Assembly: GCA_019635355.1 (NCBI GenBank)
Contig: JAHBZQ010000001.1
Location: forward strand, 2,914,001 to 2,978,000
Length of the DNA: 64,000 nucleotides
DNA from: Rhizobacter sp.
Lineage (GTDB): Bacteria > Pseudomonadota > Gammaproteobacteria > Burkholderiales > Burkholderiaceae_C
Direction of reading: 5' to 3'
The notes under the pieces are model-generated. The model was not told the origin of the DNA. It saw nothing but the letters and a program-made list of their open reading frames with translations, and made no database searches. A program made the translations under genes and the position numbers. Below are positions 20,199-28,780 of this stretch, piece after piece (within the stretch, counting starts at the first letter, position 1; every line of letters begins with the position of its first letter).

Positions 20199-21070
20199 AG
20201 GGACTGCGCTTTCTTGGCGCGCTGGTAGGCCTCGTAGAGACGTGCATAGACGGGGCCGGGCTTGCCGCGCAACGCGCCGTGGCCGACGGGCTGGCCGTCG
20301 ATCGAGGTCACGGGCAGCACTTCCTTGGCCGCCGAGCTGAGCATCACCTCGTCGGCCGAGAGCAGGTCGGCCTCGGCGATGGGCCGCAGGTTGAAGGCGA
20401 TGCCTTCTTCCTCACACAACTCGCGGATCAGCTCGTAGCGGATGCCTTCCAGCACATGCTCGCTCTTGGGCGGCCCGAGCACCGCGCCTTCGTGCACCAC
20501 CCACACGTTGCTGGCCGAGGCCTCGGTGAGGAAACCGTCGCGCAGCAGGATGGTCTCGGCCGCGCCGTGGTCGGCCGACATCTGGCGCGCCAGCACATTG
20601 CCCAGCAGCGAGATCGACTTGAGGTCGCCGCGCTCCCAGCGGAAGTCGCGCGCGGTGACGCAGGCCACGCCGCGGTGGCGCTCGTCGGCGCTCGGCTGCA
20701 CCAGCGGCTGGCTCATCATGAAGACGGTGGGCGCCACGTCGACCGGCATCACGTGGTGGCGCGGCGCCACACCCCGCGTGACCTGCAGGTAGAGCGCCTG
20801 ATCGTCATCGGGCTGCGCCGCCACGAGCTCGCGGCACAGCTCGAGCCAGCGCACCGCGGTGTGCGGGTTCGCGATGCGCACCTTCGCCAGGTTGCGCCCG
20901 AGGCGGGCCATGTGCTCCTCGAAGCGGAAGAGCCGCCGTCCGTAGACCGGCAGCACCTCGTAGATGCCGTCACCGAAAAGGAAGCCCCGGTCGAGCACCG
21001 AGACCTTCGCCTCGCGCAGCGGCAGGAACTCGCCGTTGAGGTAACACACGATCTCAGGGATCACAGCCAT
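20195..21070 (-). CDS. dat: D-amino-acid aminotransferase
   Basis: 291 residues of the class IV PLP aminotransferase family. The pyridoxal lysine is Lys151 in GDLKSISLLGN; the N-terminal SVLDRGFLFGDGIYEVLPVYG and the LTEASASNVWVV motif are typical of D-alanine/D-amino acid transaminases. It interconverts D-alanine and D-glutamate with their keto acids, supplying peptidoglycan precursors. A GGAGG site precedes the ATG. It sits between the D,D-carboxypeptidase and ybeD, the normal order. Confidence 0.93.
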   Translation of the reverse strand: MAVIPEIVCYLNGEFLPLREAKVSVLDRGFLFGDGIYEVLPVYGRRLFRFEEHMARLGRNLAKVRIANPHTAVRWLELCRELVAAQPDDDQALYLQVTRGVAPRHHVMPVDVAPTVFMMSQPLVQPSADERHRGVACVTARDFRWERGDLKSISLLGNVLARQMSADHGAAETILLRDGFLTEASASNVWVVHEGAVLGPPKSEHVLEGIRYELIRELCEEEGIAFNLRPIAEADLLSADEVMLSSAAKEVLPVTSIDGQPVGHGALRGKPGPVYARLYEAYQRAKKAQSL

Positions 21071-21115
21071 GATGCCTCCTTTCGACCAACAGGCGGGCCG
21101 GCGTGAAGGATCAGA

Positions 21116-22306
21116 TTACTTGATCCACAGCCGGACCGCATCCCATGCCCGACCCAGGATCCCGGCTTGCTCGACGGCGTTCAGCACCACCAGCGGCCGC
21201 TCGGCCACCAGGGCCCCCGCGGGGGTGGTGACCTTGACGGTGCCCACACGCTGGCCCTGCGCGAGCGGCGCCACCAGCGGGTCGGTGCGCTCGATCTTCG
21301 TCTGCAGCTTGGCGCCTTCGCCCTTGGGCACGCTCACGAACACGCCGCCCGTGCTGCCCAGGCGCGCTTCGTTGGCCTTGCCCTTCCACACCGGCACGGT
21401 GGCGAGCGCCTTGTCGGCCTCGAAGAGGCGCACGGTATCGAAGGCCTGGAAGCCCCAGTTGAGGAGTTTCTGGCTTTCGTTGGCACGGGCCTCCATCGAG
21501 GCGGTGCCCATCACCACGCTGAGCAGGCGGCGCTTGCCGCCGCCGGCGCCGTTGGCGGCGAGGTTGGGGAAGTCGCGCTGCGCCGAGATCACCATGCAGT
21601 AGCCGGCGGCTTCGGTGTAGCCGGTCTTCATGCCGTCGACGCTCGGGTCGCGCAGCAGCAGCACGTTGCGGTTGTTCTCGTTGGTGGCGGGCGAGCCTTC
21701 GAAGCGGTACTTCTTGATGGAGTACAGCGGGTAGTGCTCGGGGAAGTCTTGAATGATGTGCGAGGCGATCACCGCCATGTCGCGCGCGCTGCTCTTGTGG
21801 CCGGCTTCGGTGAGGCCGGGGGCGTTCTTGAAGGTGGTGTTCTTGAGATTCCAGGCCTGGGCCTGGCGGTTCATCATGGCGACGAAGTTCTCGACCGTGC
21901 CGCCCACGCCTTCGGCCAGCACCACGGCTGCGTCGTTGCCCGAGTTGACGATCAGGCCACGCAACAGGTCAGACACCTTGGGCTGGCTGCGCGGCTCGAT
22001 GAACATCAGCGAGCCGCCGCCCTTGCGCTCTTGCCAGGCGCGCACCGAGACAGGCAGCACCTGATCAAGCTGCAGCTTGTGCTCGCGCAGCGCGGCGAAC
22101 ACGAGGTAGGCCGTCATCAGCTTGGTGAGGGAAGCCGGGTCGGAGGGTGCGTCGGCCTCGCGCTCGGCCAGCGTCTGGCCGGTGGTGATGTCGACAAGGA
22201 TGAAGCTGCGCGCGGCCACTTCGGGGGGCGTGGGCATCTGGGCCTGGGCCAGCGAACTGGCAAACGTCGAGGCGAGCGCGAACAGGAAAGCGATGAACTT
22301 TTTCAT
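21116..22306 (-). CDS. dacC: D-alanyl-D-alanine carboxypeptidase (PBP5/6 type)
   Basis: 396 residues. A signal peptide ends near AQAQ. The three penicillin-binding motifs are in order: SLTK (Ser59, Lys62), SGN (122-124) and KTG (227-229). The C-terminal domain after about residue 290 is the PBP5 beta domain, ending in an amphipathic helix (LGRAWDAVRLWIK) that anchors the protein to the inner membrane. It trims D-alanine from pentapeptides. First of the D-amino-acid/lipoate cluster. The choice of symbol dacC rather than dacA is conventional. Confidence 0.95.
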   Translation of the reverse strand: MKKFIAFLFALASTFASSLAQAQMPTPPEVAARSFILVDITTGQTLAEREADAPSDPASLTKLMTAYLVFAALREHKLQLDQVLPVSVRAWQERKGGGSLMFIEPRSQPKVSDLLRGLIVNSGNDAAVVLAEGVGGTVENFVAMMNRQAQAWNLKNTTFKNAPGLTEAGHKSSARDMAVIASHIIQDFPEHYPLYSIKKYRFEGSPATNENNRNVLLLRDPSVDGMKTGYTEAAGYCMVISAQRDFPNLAANGAGGGKRRLLSVVMGTASMEARANESQKLLNWGFQAFDTVRLFEADKALATVPVWKGKANEARLGSTGGVFVSVPKGEGAKLQTKIERTDPLVAPLAQGQRVGTVKVTTPAGALVAERPLVVLNAVEQAGILGRAWDAVRLWIK

Positions 22307-22348
22307 GCAGGAATTGTTGTGATGTTGAAAGCGAGGGGGCGGGGACTC

Positions 22349-22960
22349 TTATGAGCCGTGCCGCACCACCAAGTTCTTGAGCAGCGTGAGTTGCCCATGA
22401 AAAAAATGCCCGGCGCCCGGGACGACGACCACCGGCAACGCCTGCGGTCGGGCCCAGTCGAGCGTGGCCGAGAGCGGCACCACGTCGTCGGCCTCGCCAT
22501 GCACGACGAGCGTGCCTTCCGGTACGGGAGGCACCTGTTGCTTCTGCGTCGACGGAGCCATCAGGGCCAGCCACTTGGGCTTGGCCTCGGACGGCAAGCG
22601 GTGTGCGGCCTCGGCTGCCACGTAACCGCCGAACGAGAAGCCGGCCAGCACGAAGGGCAGCGCCGCATCGCGGTGGGCGGCGATCACCGCCAGCGCATCG
22701 TCGACCTCACCGCGGCCTTCGTCCCACTGACCTTGCGAGCCGGCAACGCCGCGGAAGTTGAAGCGCACCGCACGCATGCCGAGCTGCACGAAGGCGCGGG
22801 CGAGCGTTTGCGCGACCTTGTTGTCCATCGTGCCGCCATGCAGCGGGTGCGGGTGGCACACCACCGCGACGCCCGTCGGCGCCGCCGTGGGCTCGTCGAT
22901 GGCACATTCGATCGCGCCGGCCGGGCCGGGGATCGTCACCCGCTTCGTCTGCGAGTTCAT
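22349..22960 (-). CDS. Alpha/beta hydrolase
   Basis: 203 residues. The nucleophile elbow is GFSFGG with Ser109; the acid probably lies in HGEADDVVP and the histidine in GAGHFFHG. An oxyanion-type HPHPLHGGTMDNKV block near residue 36 is characteristic of the small esterase/dienelactone-hydrolase-like family found beside ferredoxin genes in Burkholderiales. The start overlaps the ferredoxin stop by four bases. Substrate unknown. Confidence 0.88.
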   Translation of the reverse strand: MNSQTKRVTIPGPAGAIECAIDEPTAAPTGVAVVCHPHPLHGGTMDNKVAQTLARAFVQLGMRAVRFNFRGVAGSQGQWDEGRGEVDDALAVIAAHRDAALPFVLAGFSFGGYVAAEAAHRLPSEAKPKWLALMAPSTQKQQVPPVPEGTLVVHGEADDVVPLSATLDWARPQALPVVVVPGAGHFFHGQLTLLKNLVVRHGS

Positions 22961-23283
22961 CGGCCGACGGAGTCCGGCAGCACGAGGCGGTCGACCACGA
23001 CGCCGTTCTTCAGGTGCGATTCGACGATCTCGTCGATGTCGCTCTCGTCGACGTAGGTGTACCAGACGGCCTCGGGGTAGACCACGGCCACCGGGCCACC
23101 GGCGCAGCGGTCCATGCAGCCGGCCTTGTTGACACGCACGCCGCCGGGGCCGGCGAGCTTCTCGGCCTTCACGCGCGACTTGCAGTGGTCGAAGCCCGCC
23201 TTCGCGTTGTGATCGGCGCAGCAGTCTTCACCGTTGTCGCGCTGGTTGAGGCAAAAGAAGATGTGGCGTTTGAAATAGGTCAT
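22957..23283 (-). CDS. (2Fe-2S) ferredoxin, thioredoxin-like fold
   Basis: 108 residues. Cysteines at 11, 21/22, 34, 56 and 60 fall in the pattern of thioredoxin-like [2Fe-2S] ferredoxins (CLNQR near the N terminus, then AGCMDRCAGGPVAVVYP). Such proteins shuttle electrons to unknown partners. It is coupled by a four-base overlap to the alpha/beta hydrolase, and preceded by the VanZ-like gene with a short gap. Confidence 0.88.
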   Translation of the reverse strand: MTYFKRHIFFCLNQRDNGEDCCADHNAKAGFDHCKSRVKAEKLAGPGGVRVNKAGCMDRCAGGPVAVVYPEAVWYTYVDESDIDEIVESHLKNGVVVDRLVLPDSVGR

Positions 23284-23291
23284 GGCGCATT

Positions 23292-24410
23292 TTAGGAAGC
23301 CTCGTCGCGCACCACGACCCTGGCCAGCAGGTAGACGAGTCCCGCGAAGGGCCACAGCCAACCCACCCACTGCGCGAGGCCGTGGAAGCGGATGAAGCGG
23401 CCCTGCTCCCAGGCCTGCAGGCTCTCGGCGTAGTAGGGGTCGGTGGGCGCCTGGTTGACGAGCGCCACGAGCATCGTGAGCGCCACCAGGCCGAAGGCCG
23501 CCACGCCGCGCGGTGGCGCGAAGGCGAGCGCCAGGGCCAGCACGCTCGCCACCACCAGGGCCGGCACCACCGCGGGCGTGACCCAGGCCCAGGCGTGCTG
23601 CGGGCCGAAGTTCATCGCCGTCGACAAGGTGGTGGCCGCAAGCCCCAGCGCCAGCGCGGCCGGCACGTGGGCCAGCCGCCGCCAGCCGGGCCGCATGATG
23701 CTGAAGGCGATGAAGGTCGGCGCGAGAAATCCCAGCACGATGGCCAGCCATTCGGAGCCGCGCGACAACGGCGTGAGCAGTTCATCGGCGTGCAGGCCCT
23801 CGGTCACCCAGCCGGCCCACGGAGTGCCGTCCAGCCAGCCGGCCACCACCTCGCGCAGACGCAGCACGCCCTGCCCCAGGCCGAAGGGCACCGCTGTCGG
23901 GAACAGCAGGCCCACCGGCCACAAGAGCAGCAACGCGATGCCGCCTGCACTGCGGTGGATGAACCATCGGTCGCGCAGCTCCTGCCAGCGGTCGACCCCG
24001 CCGAGGGCGCGCACGGCCATCGCGATCAGCACGCCCAGCAGCATGCCGCCGCTGTTCAGCAGCCAGTCGGCGACCGACGGCACGCGCTTGGGCAGCCAGT
24101 TTTGCAGGCTCTCCATGCACAAGGAGAGCAAGGCCCCCGCCAGCACCGTGTTGAGCGCCGACCAGCCGACCGGCCGCCCGCCACGCACCTGGGCACCGAA
24201 GAGCAGCGCCCCGAGCGGCACGTAGCCGAGCAGGTTCGAGACCACGTCGAACCACGTCCAGTAGGGCTGCCACGGCATGTGGCCGAAGCCCAGCAGCGGC
24301 ACGCCGGCTGGCTGCTTCCAGCCGGTGAAGGGCGACAGGCTCGCGTAGACGATCAGCGCCGCGTACAACCAGGCCAGCGGCGCGGCGGAGCTGCGGTGGC
24401 GCGGCGGCAT
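23292..24410 (-). CDS. VanZ-like family membrane protein
   Basis: 372 residues with about nine hydrophobic segments. The N-terminal ~120 residues carry the VanZ-like signature: an SLSPFTGW motif after helix 1, NLLGYVPLGALLFG, and ESLQNWLPKRVPSVADWLLNSGGMLLG. VanZ of enterococci gives low-level teicoplanin resistance, but proteobacterial relatives have no known function. The second half consists of extra helices. ATG at 24410 was chosen from family-like length and the position of helix 1. Downstream genes follow closely on the same strand. Confidence 0.85.
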   Translation of the reverse strand: MPPRHRSSAAPLAWLYAALIVYASLSPFTGWKQPAGVPLLGFGHMPWQPYWTWFDVVSNLLGYVPLGALLFGAQVRGGRPVGWSALNTVLAGALLSLCMESLQNWLPKRVPSVADWLLNSGGMLLGVLIAMAVRALGGVDRWQELRDRWFIHRSAGGIALLLLWPVGLLFPTAVPFGLGQGVLRLREVVAGWLDGTPWAGWVTEGLHADELLTPLSRGSEWLAIVLGFLAPTFIAFSIMRPGWRRLAHVPAALALGLAATTLSTAMNFGPQHAWAWVTPAVVPALVVASVLALALAFAPPRGVAAFGLVALTMLVALVNQAPTDPYYAESLQAWEQGRFIRFHGLAQWVGWLWPFAGLVYLLARVVVRDEAS

Positions 24411-24442
24411 GTGCGTTTGGTGTGTCGTTTTGCGTGCGCCGT

Positions 24443-24871
24443 TCAGAACGGCTTGACCACCACGAGCACGACGACCGCGATGAACAACAGCACCGAGACC
24501 TCGTTGAAGACACGGAACCAGCGCTCGCTGCGCGTGTTGGCAAACGACTCGAACTTGCGCAGCAGCGAACGGCACGCATGGTGGTAGCCGAGCACCAGCA
24601 CGACGAAGAAGAGCTTCGCGTGCATCCAGCCGCCCGTCACGCCGAAGCCAAGCCACAACCACAGGCCGAGCGCCACCGCGGGCACCATCAGGAAGCTCGC
24701 AAAACGGTAGAGCTTGCGCGCCATCAGCAGCAGGCGCTCACGCTCGGCATGGCTGTCGGCCGGCACCATCGCCAGGTTGACGAAGATCCGCGGCAGGTAG
24801 AAGAGGCCGGCGAACCAGCTCGCGACGAAAACAATATGGAAGGCCTTGACCCACAAGTACAAGCTGCTCAT
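24443..24871 (-). CDS. hemJ: Protoporphyrinogen IX oxidase, HemJ type
   Basis: 142 residues with four membrane helices. The family signature is the N-terminal KAFHIVFVASWFAGLFYLPRIFV segment, containing the essential histidine, plus the later WMHAKLFFVV block. HemJ oxidises protoporphyrinogen IX in the inner membrane using a haem cofactor. Its divergent neighbour hemB belongs to the same pathway, which supports the assignment over the related CopD family. Confidence 0.9.
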   Translation of the reverse strand: MSSLYLWVKAFHIVFVASWFAGLFYLPRIFVNLAMVPADSHAERERLLLMARKLYRFASFLMVPAVALGLWLWLGFGVTGGWMHAKLFFVVLVLGYHHACRSLLRKFESFANTRSERWFRVFNEVSVLLFIAVVVLVVVKPF

Positions 24872-24894
24872 GCGGCGGCATTATGGGACGGCAT

Positions 24895-24923
24895 AAAAAA
24901 AGCCCCGGCCATCAGCCGGGGCT
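24895..24923 (-). terminator. Intrinsic terminator, minus strand
   Basis: Nine-base perfect stem (24901-24909 with 24915-24923), five-base loop, followed on the minus strand by seven U. It is the best intrinsic terminator in the window. As it is located upstream of hemJ on the same strand, it must end either a small RNA or a leader transcript. Confidence 0.8.
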
Positions 24924-24990
24924 CGAAAGCCTCATCGCTGTCATCACGGTAAGGCTCCTGCTCAGGGAGGAAAAGCAGGGGACAACAACC
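24895..24990 (-). ncRNA. Candidate small RNA between hemJ and hemB
   Basis: On the minus strand three stem-loops follow one another. The first has stem CCTGCT/AGCAGG (24957-24962 with 24974-24979) and a loop containing TTTCCTCCC, an anti-Shine-Dalgarno sequence. The second has AGCCT/AGGCT arms (24952-24956 with 24928-24932). The third is a strong terminator, AGCCCCGGC/GCCGGGGCT (24901-24923), followed by seven T. This is the layout of an Hfq-type small RNA of about 90 nt. The 5' end is not certain and no promoter is clear. Alternatively it is an attenuator in the hemJ leader, since the terminator ends only about 24 bases before the hemJ start codon. Confidence 0.5.
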
Positions 24991-25123
24991 TTGCGGCTAT
25001 CATCCGACGGCAACTTTATCAGATGAACACCGCGTGCGCCCAGTGCGCGAGCACCGTGAAAACGCGCAAGTGAGAACTACGCCGCGACCCATCTGACCCC
25101 CGACCTTCCGCTGGAACCGCGCC

Positions 25124-26128
<1,005 letters not shown>

Positions 26129-26142
26129 ACCCCGCCGTCGCG

Positions 26143-27255
26143 ATGCGGATCCTCCACATCACACCCGAGCAGTTCACCGAGCTGCCCGAGTTGCCGGAGC
26201 AGCTGCCCCCCACCGGCTACATCTGGATCGGCAGCGCGCGGCGCGAGTTCGAAGTCAACATCGCCCCGCTGCAGACGGCCTTCCAGCGCTGGACGGGCGG
26301 GCAACTCGTCGACCTGCACATCTCCGACCTGCTCAACAACCAGCTGCCCTCGCACTTCGACTACACCTCGACCTACGACCTGATGGTGTTTCGCCGCCTG
26401 GCGGCAGGCAGCGGCAGCAACAACCTCTTCCTCGACGAGGCACAGGGCACGCTGAGCAGCGCCAAGCGGGCGCTCGAAGCCATCGACACCAGCCCGGTCG
26501 GCTTCGCGGTGTTCGACCGGGTGCTCTTCACCGTGCACCCCACCGACTGCCCGGTGCGCGACTTCTTCGCCACCCGCCTGCAGCAGATGACGCTCGGCGC
26601 CGGCGAGCGCAGCACCGGCAGCTCGCGCCTGCCCACGAGCCCGGCCGACCTGATGCTGCGCATGGTCAACCACATGGTCGACAGCTACCTGGAGCTGCGG
26701 CGGCTGCTCACCAAGCAGCTCGGCTACTTGCAGCAGGAGCTTTTCAACCCGCGCAGCCACTTCGACAGCTGGCAGGTGCTGCTCGACTCGCGCAACGCAC
26801 TGCACCTGCTGGAAGACACCTGCGAAGACCAGCGCAGCGCCATCGTCGAGTGGATCGATGCGCTGGAAGAGTGGCCCACCGAGCGCAACAACCCCGGCGC
26901 CATGCGCGAGCGCGAGTTGCTGCGCCTGCGCTCGCGCGACGTGCTCGAGCACATCGAGCGGGTGCTGAGCCACGTGCGGCGGCTGGAATCGTCGGCCGAG
27001 ACCGCGGTGCAGATGCACTTCTCGGCGCAGAGCAACCGCACCAACGACATCATGCGCACGCTCACCGTGCTGACGGCCATCTTCATGCCGCTGAACCTGA
27101 TCACCGGGTTCTTCGGCATGAACTTCGACGGCCTGCCGCTCATCCACGCCGAGACGGGCGTGTGGGTGGCGACGGTCACGATGGTGATCGTCGGCGTCGG
27201 GCTGGGCCTCTTCTTCTGGCGCAAGCGCTACCTGAGCACCTCGCACAAACGCTGA
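26143..27255 (+). CDS. CorA/ZntB family divalent-cation transporter
   Basis: 370 residues. A long cytoplasmic alpha/beta and coiled-coil domain is followed by two C-terminal membrane helices. The signature GMN motif is present as FFGMNFDGLP between them, and the short basic tail WRKRYLSTSHKR follows helix 2. CorA-like proteins form pentameric Mg2+, Co2+ or Zn2+ channels; the substrate here is not determined. Only 14 bp separate it from hemB, so Mg2+ supply for the magnesium-dependent HemB is an attractive but unproven link. Confidence 0.9.
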   Translation: MRILHITPEQFTELPELPEQLPPTGYIWIGSARREFEVNIAPLQTAFQRWTGGQLVDLHISDLLNNQLPSHFDYTSTYDLMVFRRLAAGSGSNNLFLDEAQGTLSSAKRALEAIDTSPVGFAVFDRVLFTVHPTDCPVRDFFATRLQQMTLGAGERSTGSSRLPTSPADLMLRMVNHMVDSYLELRRLLTKQLGYLQQELFNPRSHFDSWQVLLDSRNALHLLEDTCEDQRSAIVEWIDALEEWPTERNNPGAMRERELLRLRSRDVLEHIERVLSHVRRLESSAETAVQMHFSAQSNRTNDIMRTLTVLTAIFMPLNLITGFFGMNFDGLPLIHAETGVWVATVTMVIVGVGLGLFFWRKRYLSTSHKR

Positions 27256-27262
27256 GCCTGCT

Positions 27263-27706
27263 TCAGCGCGAATAGGGGTCGTCGTAGCCGAGGCCGGCGA
27301 GGACCGCGGTTTCCAGTGCTTCCATCTCGCGCGCTTCGTCATCCTCCTCGTGGTCGTGGCCCTGCGCATGCAGCGTGCCGTGCACCAGCAGGTGCGCGTA
27401 GTGCGCCTCCAGCGTGATCTTCTGCTGCTTCGCTTCGGCTTCGACGACCGGCGCGCAGAGGATGAGGTCGGCCTGCACCACTGGCTCATGCTCGTAGTCG
27501 AAGGTCAGCACGTTGGTCGCGTAGTCCTTGCCGCGAAAGTCGCGGTTGAGGGCCTGACCTTCCTCGGCGCCGACGATGCGCACCGTGATCTCGCCCGGGG
27601 CCTCGAGCGCCGCACGGATCCAGCGGGCCACCTTGTGGCGCGGCAGGTGCGCACGGTGCGAGGCGTCGGCAAACTGCAGCGACAGGGTGAGTTCGGGGCG
27701 GGCCAT
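27263..27706 (-). CDS. ybeY: Endoribonuclease YbeY (rRNA maturation factor)
   Basis: 147 residues. The zinc-binding motif HGTLHAQGHDH is intact near residue 110, preceded by the FRGKDYATNVLTFDYEHE segment. YbeY is a metalloprotease-fold nuclease needed for 16S rRNA 3' maturation and ribosome quality control. Its ATG overlaps the phoH stop by one base (TGATG), the standard phoH-ybeY arrangement. ATG 27706 is chosen for this coupling. Confidence 0.96.
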   Translation of the reverse strand: MARPELTLSLQFADASHRAHLPRHKVARWIRAALEAPGEITVRIVGAEEGQALNRDFRGKDYATNVLTFDYEHEPVVQADLILCAPVVEAEAKQQKITLEAHYAHLLVHGTLHAQGHDHEEDDEAREMEALETAVLAGLGYDDPYSR

Positions 27707-28695
27707 CAGCTGCGCTCCGCTGGCGCCGCGTCGTAGGCCTCGACGATGCGCGCGACCAGCGGGTGGCGCACCACGTCGGCGGCGGTGAAGCGGGTCATCG
27801 CGATGCCGTTCACGCGCCGCAGCACCCGCTCGGCGTCGATGAGGCCGCTGTCGGTGCCCTTGGGCAGATCGATCTGGCTCACGTCGCCGGTCACCACGCA
27901 CTTGCTGCCGAAGCCGATGCGCGTGAGGAACATCTTCATCTGCTCACGCGTGGTGTTCTGCGCCTCGTCGAGGATCACGAATGCATGGTTGAGCGTTCGC
28001 CCGCGCATGAAGGCGAGCGGCGCGATCTCGATGTTGCCCTTCTCGAAAGCCTTGCCCACCCGCTCGAAGCCCATCAGGTCGTAGAGCGCGTCGTACAGCG
28101 GGCGCAGGTAAGGGTCGACCTTCTGCGCCAGGTCGCCAGGCAGGAAACCCAGGCGCTCGCCGGCCTCGACCGCCGGGCGCGTGAGGATGATGCGCTGCAC
28201 CGCGCTGCGCTCCAGCGCATCGACCGCACACGCCACCGCAAGAAAGGTCTTGCCGGTGCCGGCCGGACCGATGCCGAAGGTGATGTCGTGGGTGCGGATG
28301 TTGTTCAGGTAGAGGTGCTGGTTGGGCGTGCGGCCCGACAGGTCGGCGCGGCGTGTGCGCAGCACAACCTCCTCGCCCTCGGCATCTTCCGCACGCTCCG
28401 CGCCGGGCGCCGCAGCGCGCTTTCGGCCACGCGGCACGTCAGCCAGCGCCTCCACCAGGGCCAACTGGAAGGCTTCCGCCGAGATCGGCTTGCGCGCGCG
28501 GTCGTAGAGCGTCTGCAGCAAGGCCACGGCGCGCTCCGCATCGGCTTTCGCCCCTTCAATGCGGAACGACTCGTTGCGCCGCGAGATGCTCACGTCGAAC
28601 GCCGACTCGATGTTGCGCAGGTGCTCGTCCAGGCTGCCGCACAAATGGGCCAGGCGGATGTTGTCGAGCGGGATGAAGGCGTGGCGAAGGATCAA
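27706..28695 (-). CDS. phoH: PhoH-like ATPase
   Basis: 329 residues. Walker A is GPAGTGKT near residue 148; a Walker B aspartate lies in AFVILDEAQNT. PhoH-like proteins are P-loop NTPases linked to RNA metabolism and are usually encoded beside ybeY. The start is TTG at 28695, which gives the family's invariant opening MILRHAF and has an AGAGAGG site upstream; no in-frame ATG is nearby. It is divergent from the sensor kinase gene, 85 bp away. Confidence 0.93.
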   Translation of the reverse strand: MILRHAFIPLDNIRLAHLCGSLDEHLRNIESAFDVSISRRNESFRIEGAKADAERAVALLQTLYDRARKPISAEAFQLALVEALADVPRGRKRAAAPGAERAEDAEGEEVVLRTRRADLSGRTPNQHLYLNNIRTHDITFGIGPAGTGKTFLAVACAVDALERSAVQRIILTRPAVEAGERLGFLPGDLAQKVDPYLRPLYDALYDLMGFERVGKAFEKGNIEIAPLAFMRGRTLNHAFVILDEAQNTTREQMKMFLTRIGFGSKCVVTGDVSQIDLPKGTDSGLIDAERVLRRVNGIAMTRFTAADVVRHPLVARIVEAYDAAPAERS

Positions 28696-28780
28696 GCGTG
28701 AACCTCTCTACAAAATGCGATTGTCGCCCCGCGTGCCAGCCCACGCCGAGCAGGGAGACCCTCCTGCACAATCGGCGCCC

